Shown: positions 30,384 through 38,475 of the stretch, piece by piece | Position numbering within the stretch: position 1 is the stretch's first letter | How the letters are laid out: every line of letters starts with the position of its first letter | From: Vreelandella glaciei | GTDB taxonomy: Bacteria; Pseudomonadota; Gammaproteobacteria; Pseudomonadales; Halomonadaceae | DNA: 38,475 bases | Direction of reading: 5' to 3' | NCBI RefSeq assembly: GCF_013415125.1 | Contig: NZ_JACCDE010000042.1 | Coordinates: 1 to 38,475, forward strand | Made by a program: the position numbers and the translations under genes | The notes under the pieces: model-generated | Seen by the model: only the letters and a program-made list of their open reading frames with translations | Database searches by the model: none | Told to the model about the DNA's origin: nothing

Positions 30384-31364
30384 TTAAGTCCGTGTCTCCA
30401 GTTGTAACGCAGTGGTGTAACTGGTTTCCGTCAGGATGTGCGTCACTTCTGTTATCACCCACGGCGTCGCGTCGATTTTGGGTTTCCAACCTATGCACCA
30501 CACGGGCGTTTCGGGGAATATCTCAGGGTCGCCTATGGCTTGGGTGATGCTGAAATAGGCGGTGCCGCGCTGCAGGCGTTGCCATTCGGCTTGGGCGGCG
30601 TCGAGTGCTTCCTGCTCGCTTGCGTAGGTGTGGCGTAGCTGTTGGGCGTTTTCGGTGTCGCCGACGGTGACGGCTTCGCGCGTGGCGTGGGCTTTGTTAT
30701 TCCATAGGGCGGTGACGCCGGTGAAGGCGTCGCGTTCGGCGTGCATGTAGCGGTGTTGGTCGCCACTTTGGCGGCGGAGGATAAACGGCGGGATCTCTAG
30801 CCCGCTGGCGGTGGTGGCTTGCCCCATGGGTACAAATATCAGGTTGCCGCTTTTGACGGTGGCCACGGCGTCGAAGCGTTCCGCTAGCCGGGTTAGAAAG
30901 TGCAGATCGCTTTCGTCGGTTTGGTCGATGTGCTCGATTCGAATACCCGCGAGGGTGACGCCGGTGCAGGGTGTGAGGTCGTGGCGTTTGGCGATGGTTT
31001 CGATCATGTCGCGCACGGTGACATCGTCCCAGCTTTGGGTACGCTTGCCGGGCATACCTTGGCGGAGGTCGGCGCTTGAGGCGCGAATGCTGAGCGTGTC
31101 CGGCGCGCCGGTGTGCTCGACTTCATCAACGGTAAAGGTGCCGCGTTCTACCAGCGGTTGCCCCATCCAGCCGATGGCCAGTGTGATCTCCGCGCCGGTG
31201 GGCGGGATGTCGAGCATGCCGTCATCATCGGTGAGGGTGATGTCGAGTTGGTCGGCCTGCATGCCGCGCCGGTCGTGAAGCGTGAGCGACGCGAGGCGGG
31301 CGCGAAACTCGGGGCTAATGGTTTGGCCTTGTAGGGTGATACGGTAATCCGGCTGCAGGCTCAT
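30384..31364 (-). CDS. D: tail protein D (late control gene D family)
   Basis: A 326-residue P2 gpD-family tail protein (P2 D is 387), part of the tail tip/baseplate hub. Family features: PDYRITLQGQTI, LTLHDRRGMQADQLDITLTDDDG, IDQTDESDLHFLTRLAERFDA and a C-terminus with CIGWKPKIDATPWVITEVTH. ATG 31364 overlaps the gpU stop (ATGA). It is the last gene of the FI operon. P2 has ogr directly after D; here the restriction cassette replaces it. Confidence 0.95.
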   Translation of the reverse strand: MSLQPDYRITLQGQTISPEFRARLASLTLHDRRGMQADQLDITLTDDDGMLDIPPTGAEITLAIGWMGQPLVERGTFTVDEVEHTGAPDTLSIRASSADLRQGMPGKRTQSWDDVTVRDMIETIAKRHDLTPCTGVTLAGIRIEHIDQTDESDLHFLTRLAERFDAVATVKSGNLIFVPMGQATTASGLEIPPFILRRQSGDQHRYMHAERDAFTGVTALWNNKAHATREAVTVGDTENAQQLRHTYASEQEALDAAQAEWQRLQRGTAYFSITQAIGDPEIFPETPVWCIGWKPKIDATPWVITEVTHILTETSYTTALQLETRT

Positions 31365-31804
31365 GCCAGCGCACCGGTTATGGCACGTAGAGCGCTGCTT
31401 TCGAGTACGCCGAGCTGGTCGGTTCGGCCTTCGTCAATGCGGCCTAGCTTTATGTCGAAGTCGATTTTCTTGGCGGCGCCGTCGCGGAAAAATTCAGTTT
31501 TCCCCTCGCCCATGCTTTCGATAACAAACATGCCGTAGTAGGTGCCGGTGCCTTCGATCAATGGCCACGCTTTGCCTTGATCGGCCAGTGCGCGGAGCAT
31601 GCCTAGGTTTTGCTGGCCACCGGTGAACATCGGCAATAGCGTGCCGGTGAGCGTGATGATGTCGTCACCTTGTCCAAGGAATTGGCGCGTAGGCCGCGCG
31701 TTAACGCGGCTTTGGCTTGCGTGGCGCCAGGTGGTTTGCCGCTGTAGTTCTTGGTAAGCGGCGGTGGAGAGCCCAAACACAAACATGCCGTAGCTCATCA
31801 TCAT
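31361..31804 (-). CDS. U: tail protein U
   Basis: A 147-residue P2 gpU-like tail protein (P2 U is 159). It begins MMMSYGMFVFGLSTAAYQELQRQ and keeps WRHASQSRVNARPTRQFLGQGDDIITLTG in parts (QSRVNARP, GQGDDIITLTG). It probably closes the tail tube at the head-proximal end. GAGGTC precedes ATG 31804. A TTG further upstream is disfavoured because it lies in the gpT stop. Confidence 0.94.
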   Translation of the reverse strand: MMMSYGMFVFGLSTAAYQELQRQTTWRHASQSRVNARPTRQFLGQGDDIITLTGTLLPMFTGGQQNLGMLRALADQGKAWPLIEGTGTYYGMFVIESMGEGKTEFFRDGAAKKIDFDIKLGRIDEGRTDQLGVLESSALRAITGALA

Positions 31805-31815
31805 GGTGGTTGACC

Positions 31816-34614
31816 TCAATCGTTATCGTGGAAGTTTCGGCGGTTGGCGGCGGCGGCTTGTTGCTGGGCTTGCTGCAGCGCTCGCTGTACCTGCTCATTG
31901 ACCAGCCGCGCCAATGCTTGCTCATCCATGCCGGGAGTGGCGTGTACCTTGATATTGATACCGCCCTGAATCACTAGCCCGCCGCTTGATTGGCCCGCGG
32001 CGCTTTGTAGCGGCGGGCGGGTATCGAGCTGGATGGGGCTGGTGTCGGCGCTGACGGCGCCGGTTGAGAGCCCTGCGCCGAGGATTAGCCCACCGGCGGC
32101 GTTGCGCAGATTACCGGCGAGGTTGCGCACTTGCTTTAGTGGGCTGTCGACGTCGTCTTCGATACCGCCGCTTAACCCTTGGGTGATGTTGCCGCCGAAT
32201 TCAGCAAAGACGCGGCTGGGGGAATTGATGTCGAGTACGTCTTTGAACCAGCCGGTAACGCTGCTGGCCATGCCGGTCACGGAGTCGCGCAGCTCGCCGA
32301 ACTTGCCGGTGATACCGCCGATCAGGCCGTCAACAATCATGCTGCCTAGATTGCTAAACCCCTCCGGAATACTGATGCCGAGGCTTTCCAGGGCTGTCGA
32401 TATGCTTCGCCATAGCAGCCCGAGCGGTGACCAGCTAATCAGCAGCCGCGCGACACCGGCGATGCCTTCACTAAACGCCCCGCTAATTTCTCCCCATACA
32501 CTGGCTGCCGCTTGGCGGGCGGTGGCCAGCGCGCCCTTTATGCCGCTCACAAGGCCGCCGATCATCTTGGCGCCGAGCGCGCTTAGCGAGGTGGGCAGCT
32601 CAATGCCCAGCCGTCCCATGGCCGACGATATGCCCGACCACAGCAAGCCGAAGGGCGACCAGTTGACCAGCAGCCGACTAACGCCGTCGATCCCTTCATT
32701 AAAGGCGGCTTTTACTTGCTGCCAAAGGCCGGTGAAAAACGCTTTGATAGGGTCCCAATATTTGTAAATCAGGAACGCTGCGGCGGCGATGGCAGCAATG
32801 GCAATGCCAATGGGGTTGGCGAGCATGAACATGCCGACGGCTTTCAGCGCGCCGCCCATCCATAGCAGGGCTTTACCGGCGCCCATGAAGGTCGGACCTA
32901 GCAGCGCCGCGCCGTAGCGGATAAGTGCCAGGGGGCCAAGAAGCGAACCGATAACGACTAGCAGCATTCCACCTACTGCTACTATTGCAGCCAGGGCAAT
33001 GGCGGCTTTGGTGAGGGTGCTGGTTAGCTCGGGGTTGGCTTTCATCCAACTGGTGACACTGTTACTGATGCGAATGATGGTGTCGTCGACTTCATCCAGC
33101 ACGCTCATGAACGCGCCGCCGAGCGCTCGCTGCACGCGCTTGAGTGCGCTGCCTGCATTATCGCCAAGGGTGTCGCCCATTGCTGCCGTTGAGCCGGTGA
33201 CCTCTTTGATTCGGTCGTTGGTCTGGCCAAGCCCCCGCAGGAACGCGGGTATCTGGTCTACGGATAGATCTTCTATGGGCGTACCGAACAGGGCGATAGC
33301 AGTGTTTGCCCGGCGGGCGGGATCTTCGATTTCCAGTAGGCGCTGGGCGGTGGTGGTTAGCGCGCCGCTGGCTTGGTCGCCACCGCTGGCGATGGCGTCG
33401 GCCATTTCCTGCGCGTTTAGGCCAATGGCGTCGTAGGCTTCGACGCTGGCTTTGCTCATGTCCGAGCCGCGAATGGTGAACTCTTTGAGGGCGTCGCCGG
33501 TTTTATCCAGGGCGTAGCGGCCTTGCTCGGCGGCGGCGACCAGCATGTTCAGTGATTCTCTACCGTCGAAGCCGAGCGCGCGGAAGTTGGTCCCGTACTC
33601 TTGCAGGATTTCGGGCAGTTCATCGCGCATGCTGGCTGATACTTCCTGCATGCCGCGCGTCATGAGGTCGTAGGCTTCGGTAGCGTTTTTGGCGAGGCCG
33701 TTTTGCACCATGATGCCCGCCGTTTGGGCGGCCTGGGCAATGTCGATCCCGAAGGCGTCGGAGAGCGTTAGCGCCTGGGCGGTAATGGCTTGTAGCTCGG
33801 CGTTTGAGGTTTCGCCGAGTGATTCGAATTGCGAGGCCAGAATGCTGACGGCCTGGGTGACCTGCTCTAACCCTTCGCCGCGCCCAGTGGTGTAGACGTT
33901 GGTGATGACTTCGCGGTACCGGTCGGCTTCGGCGCCGCCTTCGCCCTGCTGGGCGGCGAGTCGGGCGCCGGACGTTTGATTGATCATCGCTTGGGCGCCC
34001 ATTGCCACCGCCGCGCCGCCGCCCACGGCGGTACCCATCGCCCCTTGCCCGGCGATGCGTTGGCCCCGGCCTAGCACTCGCTGGTATTTTTCGGCGGCTT
34101 CGGTGGCGCGCTTTTGTCGTCGCTCTACCTGTTTGAGCTGGTTTTGCTGCTGTTCCATACGGGTATTGGCTTGGCGGATTTTATCGGCCAAGTGGCGTTG
34201 CCGTTCAGCATAGGTGCCGGTGACACCTTCGACGTTGCGCACGCGGGTACGCAGTGTTTGCAACTGGCGTTGCTCGCCTTCGTATTGGTCTTTGAGTTTT
34301 CGGGCTTGGCGGATGGCTTTTTCGCGCTGCTGGGTGAGGCGGCGCGTGGGGCCTTCGGTGGTGCGTAGTTCTTGGGTGAGCTGGGCAACGGTGCGTTGCT
34401 GTTCTTCCATTGCCCGCGCGGATTCTGAACTGGAACGCTTTAGCTTGGTGAAGCTTTCGAGGTCGCCTTGTGTGCGCTGCAGGCGCTTTAGTTCATCGCG
34501 GCTTTCGCGTAGGGCGGTGGCTGTTTTATCGGTGCCCTTGGTGATTTTCTTCATCGGCGCGGTGAGTTTGTCCACCGCGCCTAACATCACTTCTAGCTTT
34601 AAGTTACGCGCCAC
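31816..34614 (-). CDS. T: tail tape measure protein T
   Basis: A 932-residue tape measure protein (P2 T is 815) that sets tail length. Residues 1-200 are coiled coil. The middle is a phage tail TP901-like domain (about 230-500). Hydrophobic segments lie at about 545-640 (IALAAIVAVGGMLLVVIGSL, LANPIGIAIAAIAAAAFLIY). Two tandem ~70-residue repeats follow (636-707 and 708-779), each with a VSRLLVNWSPFGLLW / VARLLISWSPLGLLW signature. It starts with GTG 34614, directed by a perfect AAAGGAGG inside E'. The extra length fits the duplication. Confidence 0.95.
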   Translation of the reverse strand: MARNLKLEVMLGAVDKLTAPMKKITKGTDKTATALRESRDELKRLQRTQGDLESFTKLKRSSSESARAMEEQQRTVAQLTQELRTTEGPTRRLTQQREKAIRQARKLKDQYEGEQRQLQTLRTRVRNVEGVTGTYAERQRHLADKIRQANTRMEQQQNQLKQVERRQKRATEAAEKYQRVLGRGQRIAGQGAMGTAVGGGAAVAMGAQAMINQTSGARLAAQQGEGGAEADRYREVITNVYTTGRGEGLEQVTQAVSILASQFESLGETSNAELQAITAQALTLSDAFGIDIAQAAQTAGIMVQNGLAKNATEAYDLMTRGMQEVSASMRDELPEILQEYGTNFRALGFDGRESLNMLVAAAEQGRYALDKTGDALKEFTIRGSDMSKASVEAYDAIGLNAQEMADAIASGGDQASGALTTTAQRLLEIEDPARRANTAIALFGTPIEDLSVDQIPAFLRGLGQTNDRIKEVTGSTAAMGDTLGDNAGSALKRVQRALGGAFMSVLDEVDDTIIRISNSVTSWMKANPELTSTLTKAAIALAAIVAVGGMLLVVIGSLLGPLALIRYGAALLGPTFMGAGKALLWMGGALKAVGMFMLANPIGIAIAAIAAAAFLIYKYWDPIKAFFTGLWQQVKAAFNEGIDGVSRLLVNWSPFGLLWSGISSAMGRLGIELPTSLSALGAKMIGGLVSGIKGALATARQAAASVWGEISGAFSEGIAGVARLLISWSPLGLLWRSISTALESLGISIPEGFSNLGSMIVDGLIGGITGKFGELRDSVTGMASSVTGWFKDVLDINSPSRVFAEFGGNITQGLSGGIEDDVDSPLKQVRNLAGNLRNAAGGLILGAGLSTGAVSADTSPIQLDTRPPLQSAAGQSSGGLVIQGGINIKVHATPGMDEQALARLVNEQVQRALQQAQQQAAAANRRNFHDND

Positions 34615-35124
34615 GCCTGCCTCCTTTGGGCTTTTCCTTCGGAGTGCTGCGCTTGCGGGCTCGCTCTCGCCACTCCATTAGCTCGGTTAGGGTGAAGTCT
34701 TCACAGTCGGCAGGCGACCAATGGAACACGATGGCCAAGTCGGCCATCGCGTCTTCGACACTTTCGGGTAGCGCTATTCGGCTTGCTCCTTCGCCCGCTT
34801 CGGTAACAAAAAACTGATGATTTCACCGCCGCATTGCACAAGGTCGGCAACGTCCATGGTGCGTACTTCGGTGGCGGTGAGGGATGGCAGCGAGATACGC
34901 GGAATGACCGTTACCAGGGCATCGGTTTGCATCTGCAATAAATCAGTGAGCGAAACGCCGCGCAGTTCGCCCGCGTTGGGCTTGCGGAATTGGATCTCTG
35001 TCACTTCGGTTTTGCCGCGCATTAGCGGGGTGTCGAGGGTGACGGTGTTGTAATTGGTGGCCTTGGGCGCCGGGGCTTGCTCTTCGGCTTTCTCAACGGC
35101 TTGGGTTTCAGTCTTGTCGGTCAT
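34604..35124 (-). CDS. E': tail assembly chaperone E+E' (-1 frameshift product)
   Basis: gpE is read to the slippery heptamer T TTT TTG (34813-34807), whose codon phasing is exactly right for a -1 slip. The shifted frame continues VTEAGEGASR and then MADLAIVFHWSPADCEDF, LTELMEWRERARKRS, to TAA at 34604. The E' part is the P2 gpE' family. In P2 the same heptamer is used. The E:E+E' ratio chaperones tape-measure assembly. E' overlaps the gpT start by 11 nt and contains its ribosome site. Confidence 0.88.
34774..35124 (-). CDS. E: tail assembly chaperone E
   Basis: A 116-residue gpE-like tail assembly protein (P2 E is 91), unshifted product. The C-terminal two thirds (TVTLDTPLMRGKTEVTEIQFRKPNAGELRG, in parts; LPSLTATEVRTMDVADL) match the phage E/gp41-type chaperone family, with an acidic Ala/Glu-rich N-terminus. 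It ends at TAG, 31 nt beyond the frameshift site. It is 62 nt from FII. Confidence 0.93.
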   Translation of the reverse strand: MTDKTETQAVEKAEEQAPAPKATNYNTVTLDTPLMRGKTEVTEIQFRKPNAGELRGVSLTDLLQMQTDALVTVIPRISLPSLTATEVRTMDVADLVQCGGEIISFLLPKRAKEQAE

Positions 35125-35185
35125 TGCTGTGGTTTCCTATGAATGGGGTTTGGCCGCCTGGGCGGCCGTGGTGGTTGATTGGTGC

Positions 35186-35695
35186 TTATAGGCCTAGGGC
35201 GCGTCGGCGTTGGGCTAGGCGGTCGACGCCGCGCACGACGAATACGTAGCCGGGTACGTCGCGCTCGATGATTTCTTCGCCGTCGACAACCAGCTTGTAG
35301 TAGCTGAGCGTGGTCGTGATGCTTATCTGGTTGTTGTCGCCTTTGCTTGCGTCGCCCATGGCAATGGTCTTATGGCGGCCGCGCGCGACGATCTCGACCG
35401 GGATGATGCCGCCGTCTTCGTCGGATTCGTAAGAGCCGGTAAAGCGGAGCATGGCGGCGTCGTGGACGGGGCTGCCGAAGCTGTCGAATAGGCCGTCGAC
35501 GATCAAACCGCCGGCGGTCCATTCAAACGTCATTAGCTCCATGCCGTGGTCGACTTCGATGGGGCCGTCCATGCCGCCACCTTCGTACTCGACCATGCGG
35601 CGGGCGAGTTCGGGCAGGGTGAGTTCGGGTATTTCGCCCTGCCAATTATTGCCGTCGCCGAACAAATTAAAATCTTTAAGGATGTTGGGTAGCAT
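35186..35695 (-). CDS. FII: major tail tube protein FII
   Basis: A 169-residue P2 FII-like tail tube protein (P2 FII is 172). It begins MLPNILKDFNLFGDGNNWQGE and keeps LPELARRMVEYEGGGMDGP, LMTFEWTAGGL, ALLRFTGSYE-like (AMLRFTGSYESDE) and YYKLVVDGEEIIERDV. It polymerises into the rigid inner tube. The gene follows FI by 57 nt. Confidence 0.97.
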   Translation of the reverse strand: MLPNILKDFNLFGDGNNWQGEIPELTLPELARRMVEYEGGGMDGPIEVDHGMELMTFEWTAGGLIVDGLFDSFGSPVHDAAMLRFTGSYESDEDGGIIPVEIVARGRHKTIAMGDASKGDNNQISITTTLSYYKLVVDGEEIIERDVPGYVFVVRGVDRLAQRRRALGL

Positions 35696-35752
35696 TCTGC
35701 TTGCTCCTGTTAGTGCGCTCGGCTGTCGTTATAAAGACAGTCGGGGCGGCGG

Positions 35753-36922
35753 TTAGGCGGCGACGCGGTCGGCAAAGTCGACGAGGTATTGGTCGGTTAT
35801 GCGCTGCTGGAACATGAGGTTTTCGAGCGGCGGTATCGGGGTGTAGTCGTAGTCGATGTACAGCTTGCCGGACTTCAACACCTCGGGGCTGTTCAGCTCT
35901 GCGTCGAACCACGCGGAGCCGCCGAGGATATAGCCGTTACGGATGAGCTCGCGGAATTTTGCGTTGACGCCTTCGATGATGTCGCGCACTAGCGATGGGT
36001 GCATGGGCTTGTCGACGGCCCACATGTGCGCGTCGGCGATGGTGTCGGCGAGCACTTGGGCGGTGCGGGTGTAGGACTCGAACGCGAAGAGGGGATCTTC
36101 CGCGCAGGTGCGAGAGCCCCAGAAACGAAAGCCGCTTTTGTTGATCAGCGTGGTGACATCGGCTTCATTCAGATAGCCCGCATCGGTGGCGGGGTCTTGA
36201 AGATCCCAGGATAGGTCTTTTGTGATCCCTGTGACGCCGTTGACGGGCATGTTGGATAGGGTTTTATGCCAGCCAATTTCATTGTCGAGCCGCGCGCGGT
36301 GGCCAAGCGCTTTTGCAACCGCCGATAGCGGTCGGACCGCTTCGGCGTCGACGTCGAACGCTTGGAAATTGGGCCAGATCACCATGACTTCGCGCTGTCC
36401 GAAATTTTCGCGGTACATGCTGGCTTCTTCCTTGGTTTCACAGCCGTAGGCGGAAACGTAGGCGAAGGCGCGGAGCTGCTGGGCGATACCGGCTAGCTCG
36501 CTGCTGACATTTTCGTTGTCGAGCTCGGGCACGCCGAGAATGCGGGGCTTTACGCCGAGCTTGGTTTCTGCCGCGGTGAGGGCTTGCATGCCGAGCTTTT
36601 GCCCGGTGTCGCTGACGCCGCCGATGATGTTCGCGGTGGTGGCGTCGTCGTCGATGCCCTCTTCAACGCGCACGATGATACATAGAGCGCGGGTTTCATT
36701 GACGATGGCGGTTAGCGCGCGGCGTAATGTGCCCCCTTCGCCTGCGCTGCCAATGGCGGCGTAGATGTCGGTGATTAACACCGGCGTGTTGAGCGGAAAG
36801 GCGATTTCGTCGGCGGCGGGGGCGGTGACGACCATGCCGATCACGGCGGTGGAGACCGTGCGGATGGGGCGGGTGCCTTCGTTAATTTCGACGACGCGGA
36901 CGCCGTGATGGTAATCGGGCAT
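35753..36922 (-). CDS. FI: major tail sheath protein FI
   Basis: A 389-residue P2 FI-like contractile sheath protein (P2 FI is 396). Typical are YHHGVRVVEINEGTRPIRTVSTAVIGMV (in parts), FPLNTPVLITDI, GWHKTLSNMPVNGVTGI and GFRFWGSRTCAEDPLFAFESY. Subunits surround the tube and contract during injection. It is the first gene of the FI-FII-E-T-U-D operon, with the late-activator site about 97 bp upstream. Confidence 0.97.
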   Translation of the reverse strand: MPDYHHGVRVVEINEGTRPIRTVSTAVIGMVVTAPAADEIAFPLNTPVLITDIYAAIGSAGEGGTLRRALTAIVNETRALCIIVRVEEGIDDDATTANIIGGVSDTGQKLGMQALTAAETKLGVKPRILGVPELDNENVSSELAGIAQQLRAFAYVSAYGCETKEEASMYRENFGQREVMVIWPNFQAFDVDAEAVRPLSAVAKALGHRARLDNEIGWHKTLSNMPVNGVTGITKDLSWDLQDPATDAGYLNEADVTTLINKSGFRFWGSRTCAEDPLFAFESYTRTAQVLADTIADAHMWAVDKPMHPSLVRDIIEGVNAKFRELIRNGYILGGSAWFDAELNSPEVLKSGKLYIDYDYTPIPPLENLMFQQRITDQYLVDFADRVAA

Positions 36923-37018
36923 TGTGCTTGTCTCCTGCGCAGGTTCAAGCGGGTTAGGTTTGGCGGTGCTAGTGCTGCCATGGTGTGGGGCTTACGCGCG
37001 GGAGGGTAGCGGCGGGCG

Positions 37019-37040
37019 TTGTGCCGATGACACTCGACAA
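37019..37040 (-). promoter_or_regulatory. late promoter FI: Ogr-type site TTGT-N14-ACAA
   Basis: This inverted TTGT-N14-ACAA matches the sites before V and O/P. The 46-bp flank 36979-37025 is nearly identical to 2977-3022, including CTTACGCGCG and GTAGCGGCGGGCGTTGTGCC. A start about 55 bp from the centre would give FI a leader of about 50 nt. Confidence 0.7.
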
Positions 37041-37047
37041 ACTTGAC

Positions 37048-37073
37048 GCAAAAAGCCCGCTGGGTAGCGGGCT
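37048..37073 (-). terminator. terminator after the V-J-I-H-G operon
   Basis: AAGCCCGCT and AGCGGGCTT form a 9-bp stem with a short loop; on the minus strand TTTTTG follows. It lies 20 bp past the gpG stop and just before the FI late promoter, separating the two operons. Confidence 0.82.
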
Positions 37074-37092
37074 TGGGTGGGTGGTTGGCGGG

Positions 37093-37656
37093 TTACCAGT
37101 TGATGGCTTCTATGGCTGGGCGGTCTTCGGCTTCGAGGGCGGTATCGATCTCTGCTTTGAGCTGCCAACTGTGGGCGTATTGCTGGCTGACGTGGGTTTG
37201 GGCGGCATCGGCGAGGGCGAGCATTTCGCTTGCGGTTAGCTCATATGTGGCGTTGCTTTGAGCGCGGAAATAGTAGGTTTCCGCGGCGTGGCGCTGGGCG
37301 GATACCGCCAGGCCGGTGAGGTTTTCGCGGTCGCGCTGGCGGGTTTGCACGACGTCTTCGGTGTCGCCGAAGGTGTGCGTAAACCCTGCGTTGATTGCCG
37401 CGTCGCGGGCGGCTTCTATTTCGCGGCGCTTGCGGTTGGCTAGTGCCTCAATTCTGGCGGGCGGAATCGGCACCCAGGCCGGCCGGCCATTTTCGTCGCC
37501 GCCGCGCTGCATTCCCTGGGGGGGGTCCCCCTGGGTATATGTTACCCACTCGGCATCGCTCACTGCGATTGCGTCCGCGGGCCATGTACCCGCTTGTTTG
37601 TAAATTGGCTCTAGGGCGTGATGATAAAACGCATTACGGCTGGGACTGTAGTACAT
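37093..37656 (-). CDS. G: tail fibre assembly protein G
   Basis: A 187-residue tail fibre assembly chaperone (P2 G is 175). The N-terminal part MYYSPSRNAFYHHALEPIYK and VSDAEWVTYTQGDPPQGM is typical of phage fibre assembly proteins. The C-terminal half (ALANRKRREIEAARDAAINAG, LLALADAAQTH-like) resembles DUF4376. It helps the fibre H trimerise. AAAGGGGG lies just upstream of ATG 37656; the gene follows H by 15 nt and ends before a strong terminator. Confidence 0.92.
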   Translation of the reverse strand: MYYSPSRNAFYHHALEPIYKQAGTWPADAIAVSDAEWVTYTQGDPPQGMQRGGDENGRPAWVPIPPARIEALANRKRREIEAARDAAINAGFTHTFGDTEDVVQTRQRDRENLTGLAVSAQRHAAETYYFRAQSNATYELTASEMLALADAAQTHVSQQYAHSWQLKAEIDTALEAEDRPAIEAINW

Positions 37657-37671
37657 GTGACCCCCTTTAAT

Positions 37672-38475
37672 TTAATGGCCGATCGCAAACCAGTTGATCG
37701 TTTCAAAGTTGGTCGACGCCACTCGCGCAATAAACCCTTGTGGCACCTCTCCCCCCACTTCAACCCCCACGGTTCTTACATTCGTATAATCAAAACCTTC
37801 GGCCGTTCTTTCGGTGACTTGTACGCGAAACACGCCTTGCGGGAAGCTGAAGTTAAAGTTCACAAAATCACCGTCATAGACCCCCGTTTCAGCCCCCCAT
37901 TGGAATATCGTCCCCCCCGGCATTATTTGATGCCCGTTACTAGCGTGCGATTGATTCCCTGAGCCAAAGGCGGCATGAAGCTCTTGAGGGGTCATATATC
38001 CCGTACCCTGCCCCTGTTCAGCTTCTAATAACGTGGCTTTCACCAAATTACCGCTATGATGCACTTTCCGCCAGGCGCCCCAGGTGCCTACCTCAAACCC
38101 CGTTGATTTGAAATACAGCTCGGGTTCGTTGCTACTGCCTGATGACGACGCCGCGATCCACACCGCGCGATTACCCCCGCGATCTAGCCGGATAGCGCCA
38201 CCGCCGCCGACGCTCGGGGCGTTTTCTGTTTCGGCTTCGCTCCAGCGATAGAACCCGGCGCGGATAGTGCTGTTGTGAAAGCTGGGCAAAAGCGGCTGCT
38301 CGGATGCATTCCCTGCTACCCCCAGCCCGAACTGTTGGAACGCGGCTAGCACCCCCGCGGCGTCAGGGAATTTGTTGGCACTGCCCGCTTTTGCTTCCGC
38401 TTCGGTGGCTTTTTCGACACCGCCTAGCTTTGTTTCCGTTGATGCGGGCAGGCGTTCAGCGGGCATCGTGCCTGC
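37672..38475 (-). CDS. H: tail fibre protein H, C-terminal part (gene begins at 985)
   Basis: This is the 3' part of the fibre gene; bases 38385-38475 repeat the left end. It holds the second copy of the ~118-residue module at about 38066-38415. It then has a tip domain with a GNLVKATLLEAEQGQG segment and the terminal INWFAIGH. That ending is typical of phage fibre C-terminal domains of the gp53-like type, and such tips bind the host surface. The stop is TAA at 37674-37672. The tail-fibre assembly gene G starts 16 nt further on. Differences between the two modules are scattered substitutions, so both appear intact. Confidence 0.85.
   Translation of the reverse strand, partial: AGTMPAERLPASTETKLGGVEKATEAEAKAGSANKFPDAAGVLAAFQQFGLGVAGNASEQPLLPSFHNSTIRAGFYRWSEAETENAPSVGGGGAIRLDRGGNRAVWIAASSSGSSNEPELYFKSTGFEVGTWGAWRKVHHSGNLVKATLLEAEQGQGTGYMTPQELHAAFGSGNQSHASNGHQIMPGGTIFQWGAETGVYDGDFVNFNFSFPQGVFRVQVTERTAEGFDYTNVRTVGVEVGGEVPQGFIARVASTNFETINWFAIGH
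38385..38475. repeat. 91-bp terminal direct repeat, right copy
   Basis: This is the right-hand copy of bases 1-91. It lies inside the tail-fibre gene, in the linker that precedes the second copy of a duplicated fibre module. Confidence 0.9.

Noticed and set aside
1..38475. CRISPR array, diversity-generating retroelement, insertion sequence or retron
   Set aside because: I saw no regularly spaced repeats, no reverse transcriptase and no transposase. The only sizeable repeats are the fibre and tape-measure modules, late-promoter flanks, attP arms and the terminal overlap.

Overview
The window looks like the complete genome of a temperate P2-type myophage (Peduoviridae), about 38.4 kb, assembled as a circle. 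Bases 1-91 and 38385-38475 are identical, and the tail-fibre gene that runs off the left edge continues in frame onto the right edge. Nearly every P2 structural gene is recognisable (Q P O N M L X, holin, lysis genes, R S V J I H G, FI FII E/E' T U D). The layout is closer to phages of the phiCTX type than to P2 itself: the integrase and attP lie next to cos, downstream of the replication operon. The host is probably a gammaproteobacterium. The core is GC-rich, the SOS boxes are of the CTGT-N8-ACAG type, and attP carries the 3' half of a tRNA-Pro(CGG). A Halomonas-like host fits the style but is not proven.

Layout. 1-11758 (minus): the late operons O-N-M-L-X-holin-lysis-[gpW-LamG]-R-S and V-J-I-H. 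11904-14752 (plus): terminase ATPase P and portal Q. 14872-15906: an SOS-boxed adenine methyltransferase and a DUF2188 protein. About 15985-16003: a probable cos site. 16431-16721: attP with core, IHF-like site and arm-type repeats. 16722-18062 (plus): integrase. 23522-18063 (minus): the early operon, with small DNA-binding proteins, an Ogr-like activator, replication initiator gpA, and an excisionase-like protein at its end. 23614-24279 (plus): an S24 (LexA-like) prophage repressor. 24311-26357: an AT-rich cargo block with an unrecognised gene translationally coupled to a four-helix membrane protein, plus a convergent membrane/coiled-coil gene. 26551-26991: a LexA-boxed UmuD'-like gene lacking the catalytic serine. 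30244-27154 (minus): a C5 methyltransferase / DUF3883 nuclease / Vsr cassette. 37656-30384 (minus): G, then FI FII E/E' T U D.

How it works together. The S24 repressor should hold a strong divergent early promoter whose -35/-10 spacer is a palindrome; a near copy of that palindrome lies inside the repressor gene. RecA-stimulated cleavage would release gpA replication and the Ogr-like activator. Ogr would then switch on late promoters that each carry TTGT-N14-ACAA at the O/P, V and FI operon heads. SOS also appears wired directly to the Dam-type methyltransferase and the UmuD'-like gene.

Points of greatest interest are the AT-rich pair 24311-25782 beside the repressor (a candidate antiphage or exclusion system of unknown family), the two LexA-controlled phage genes, the relocated gpW fused to two LamG-like modules, and the wider-spaced late activator sites.
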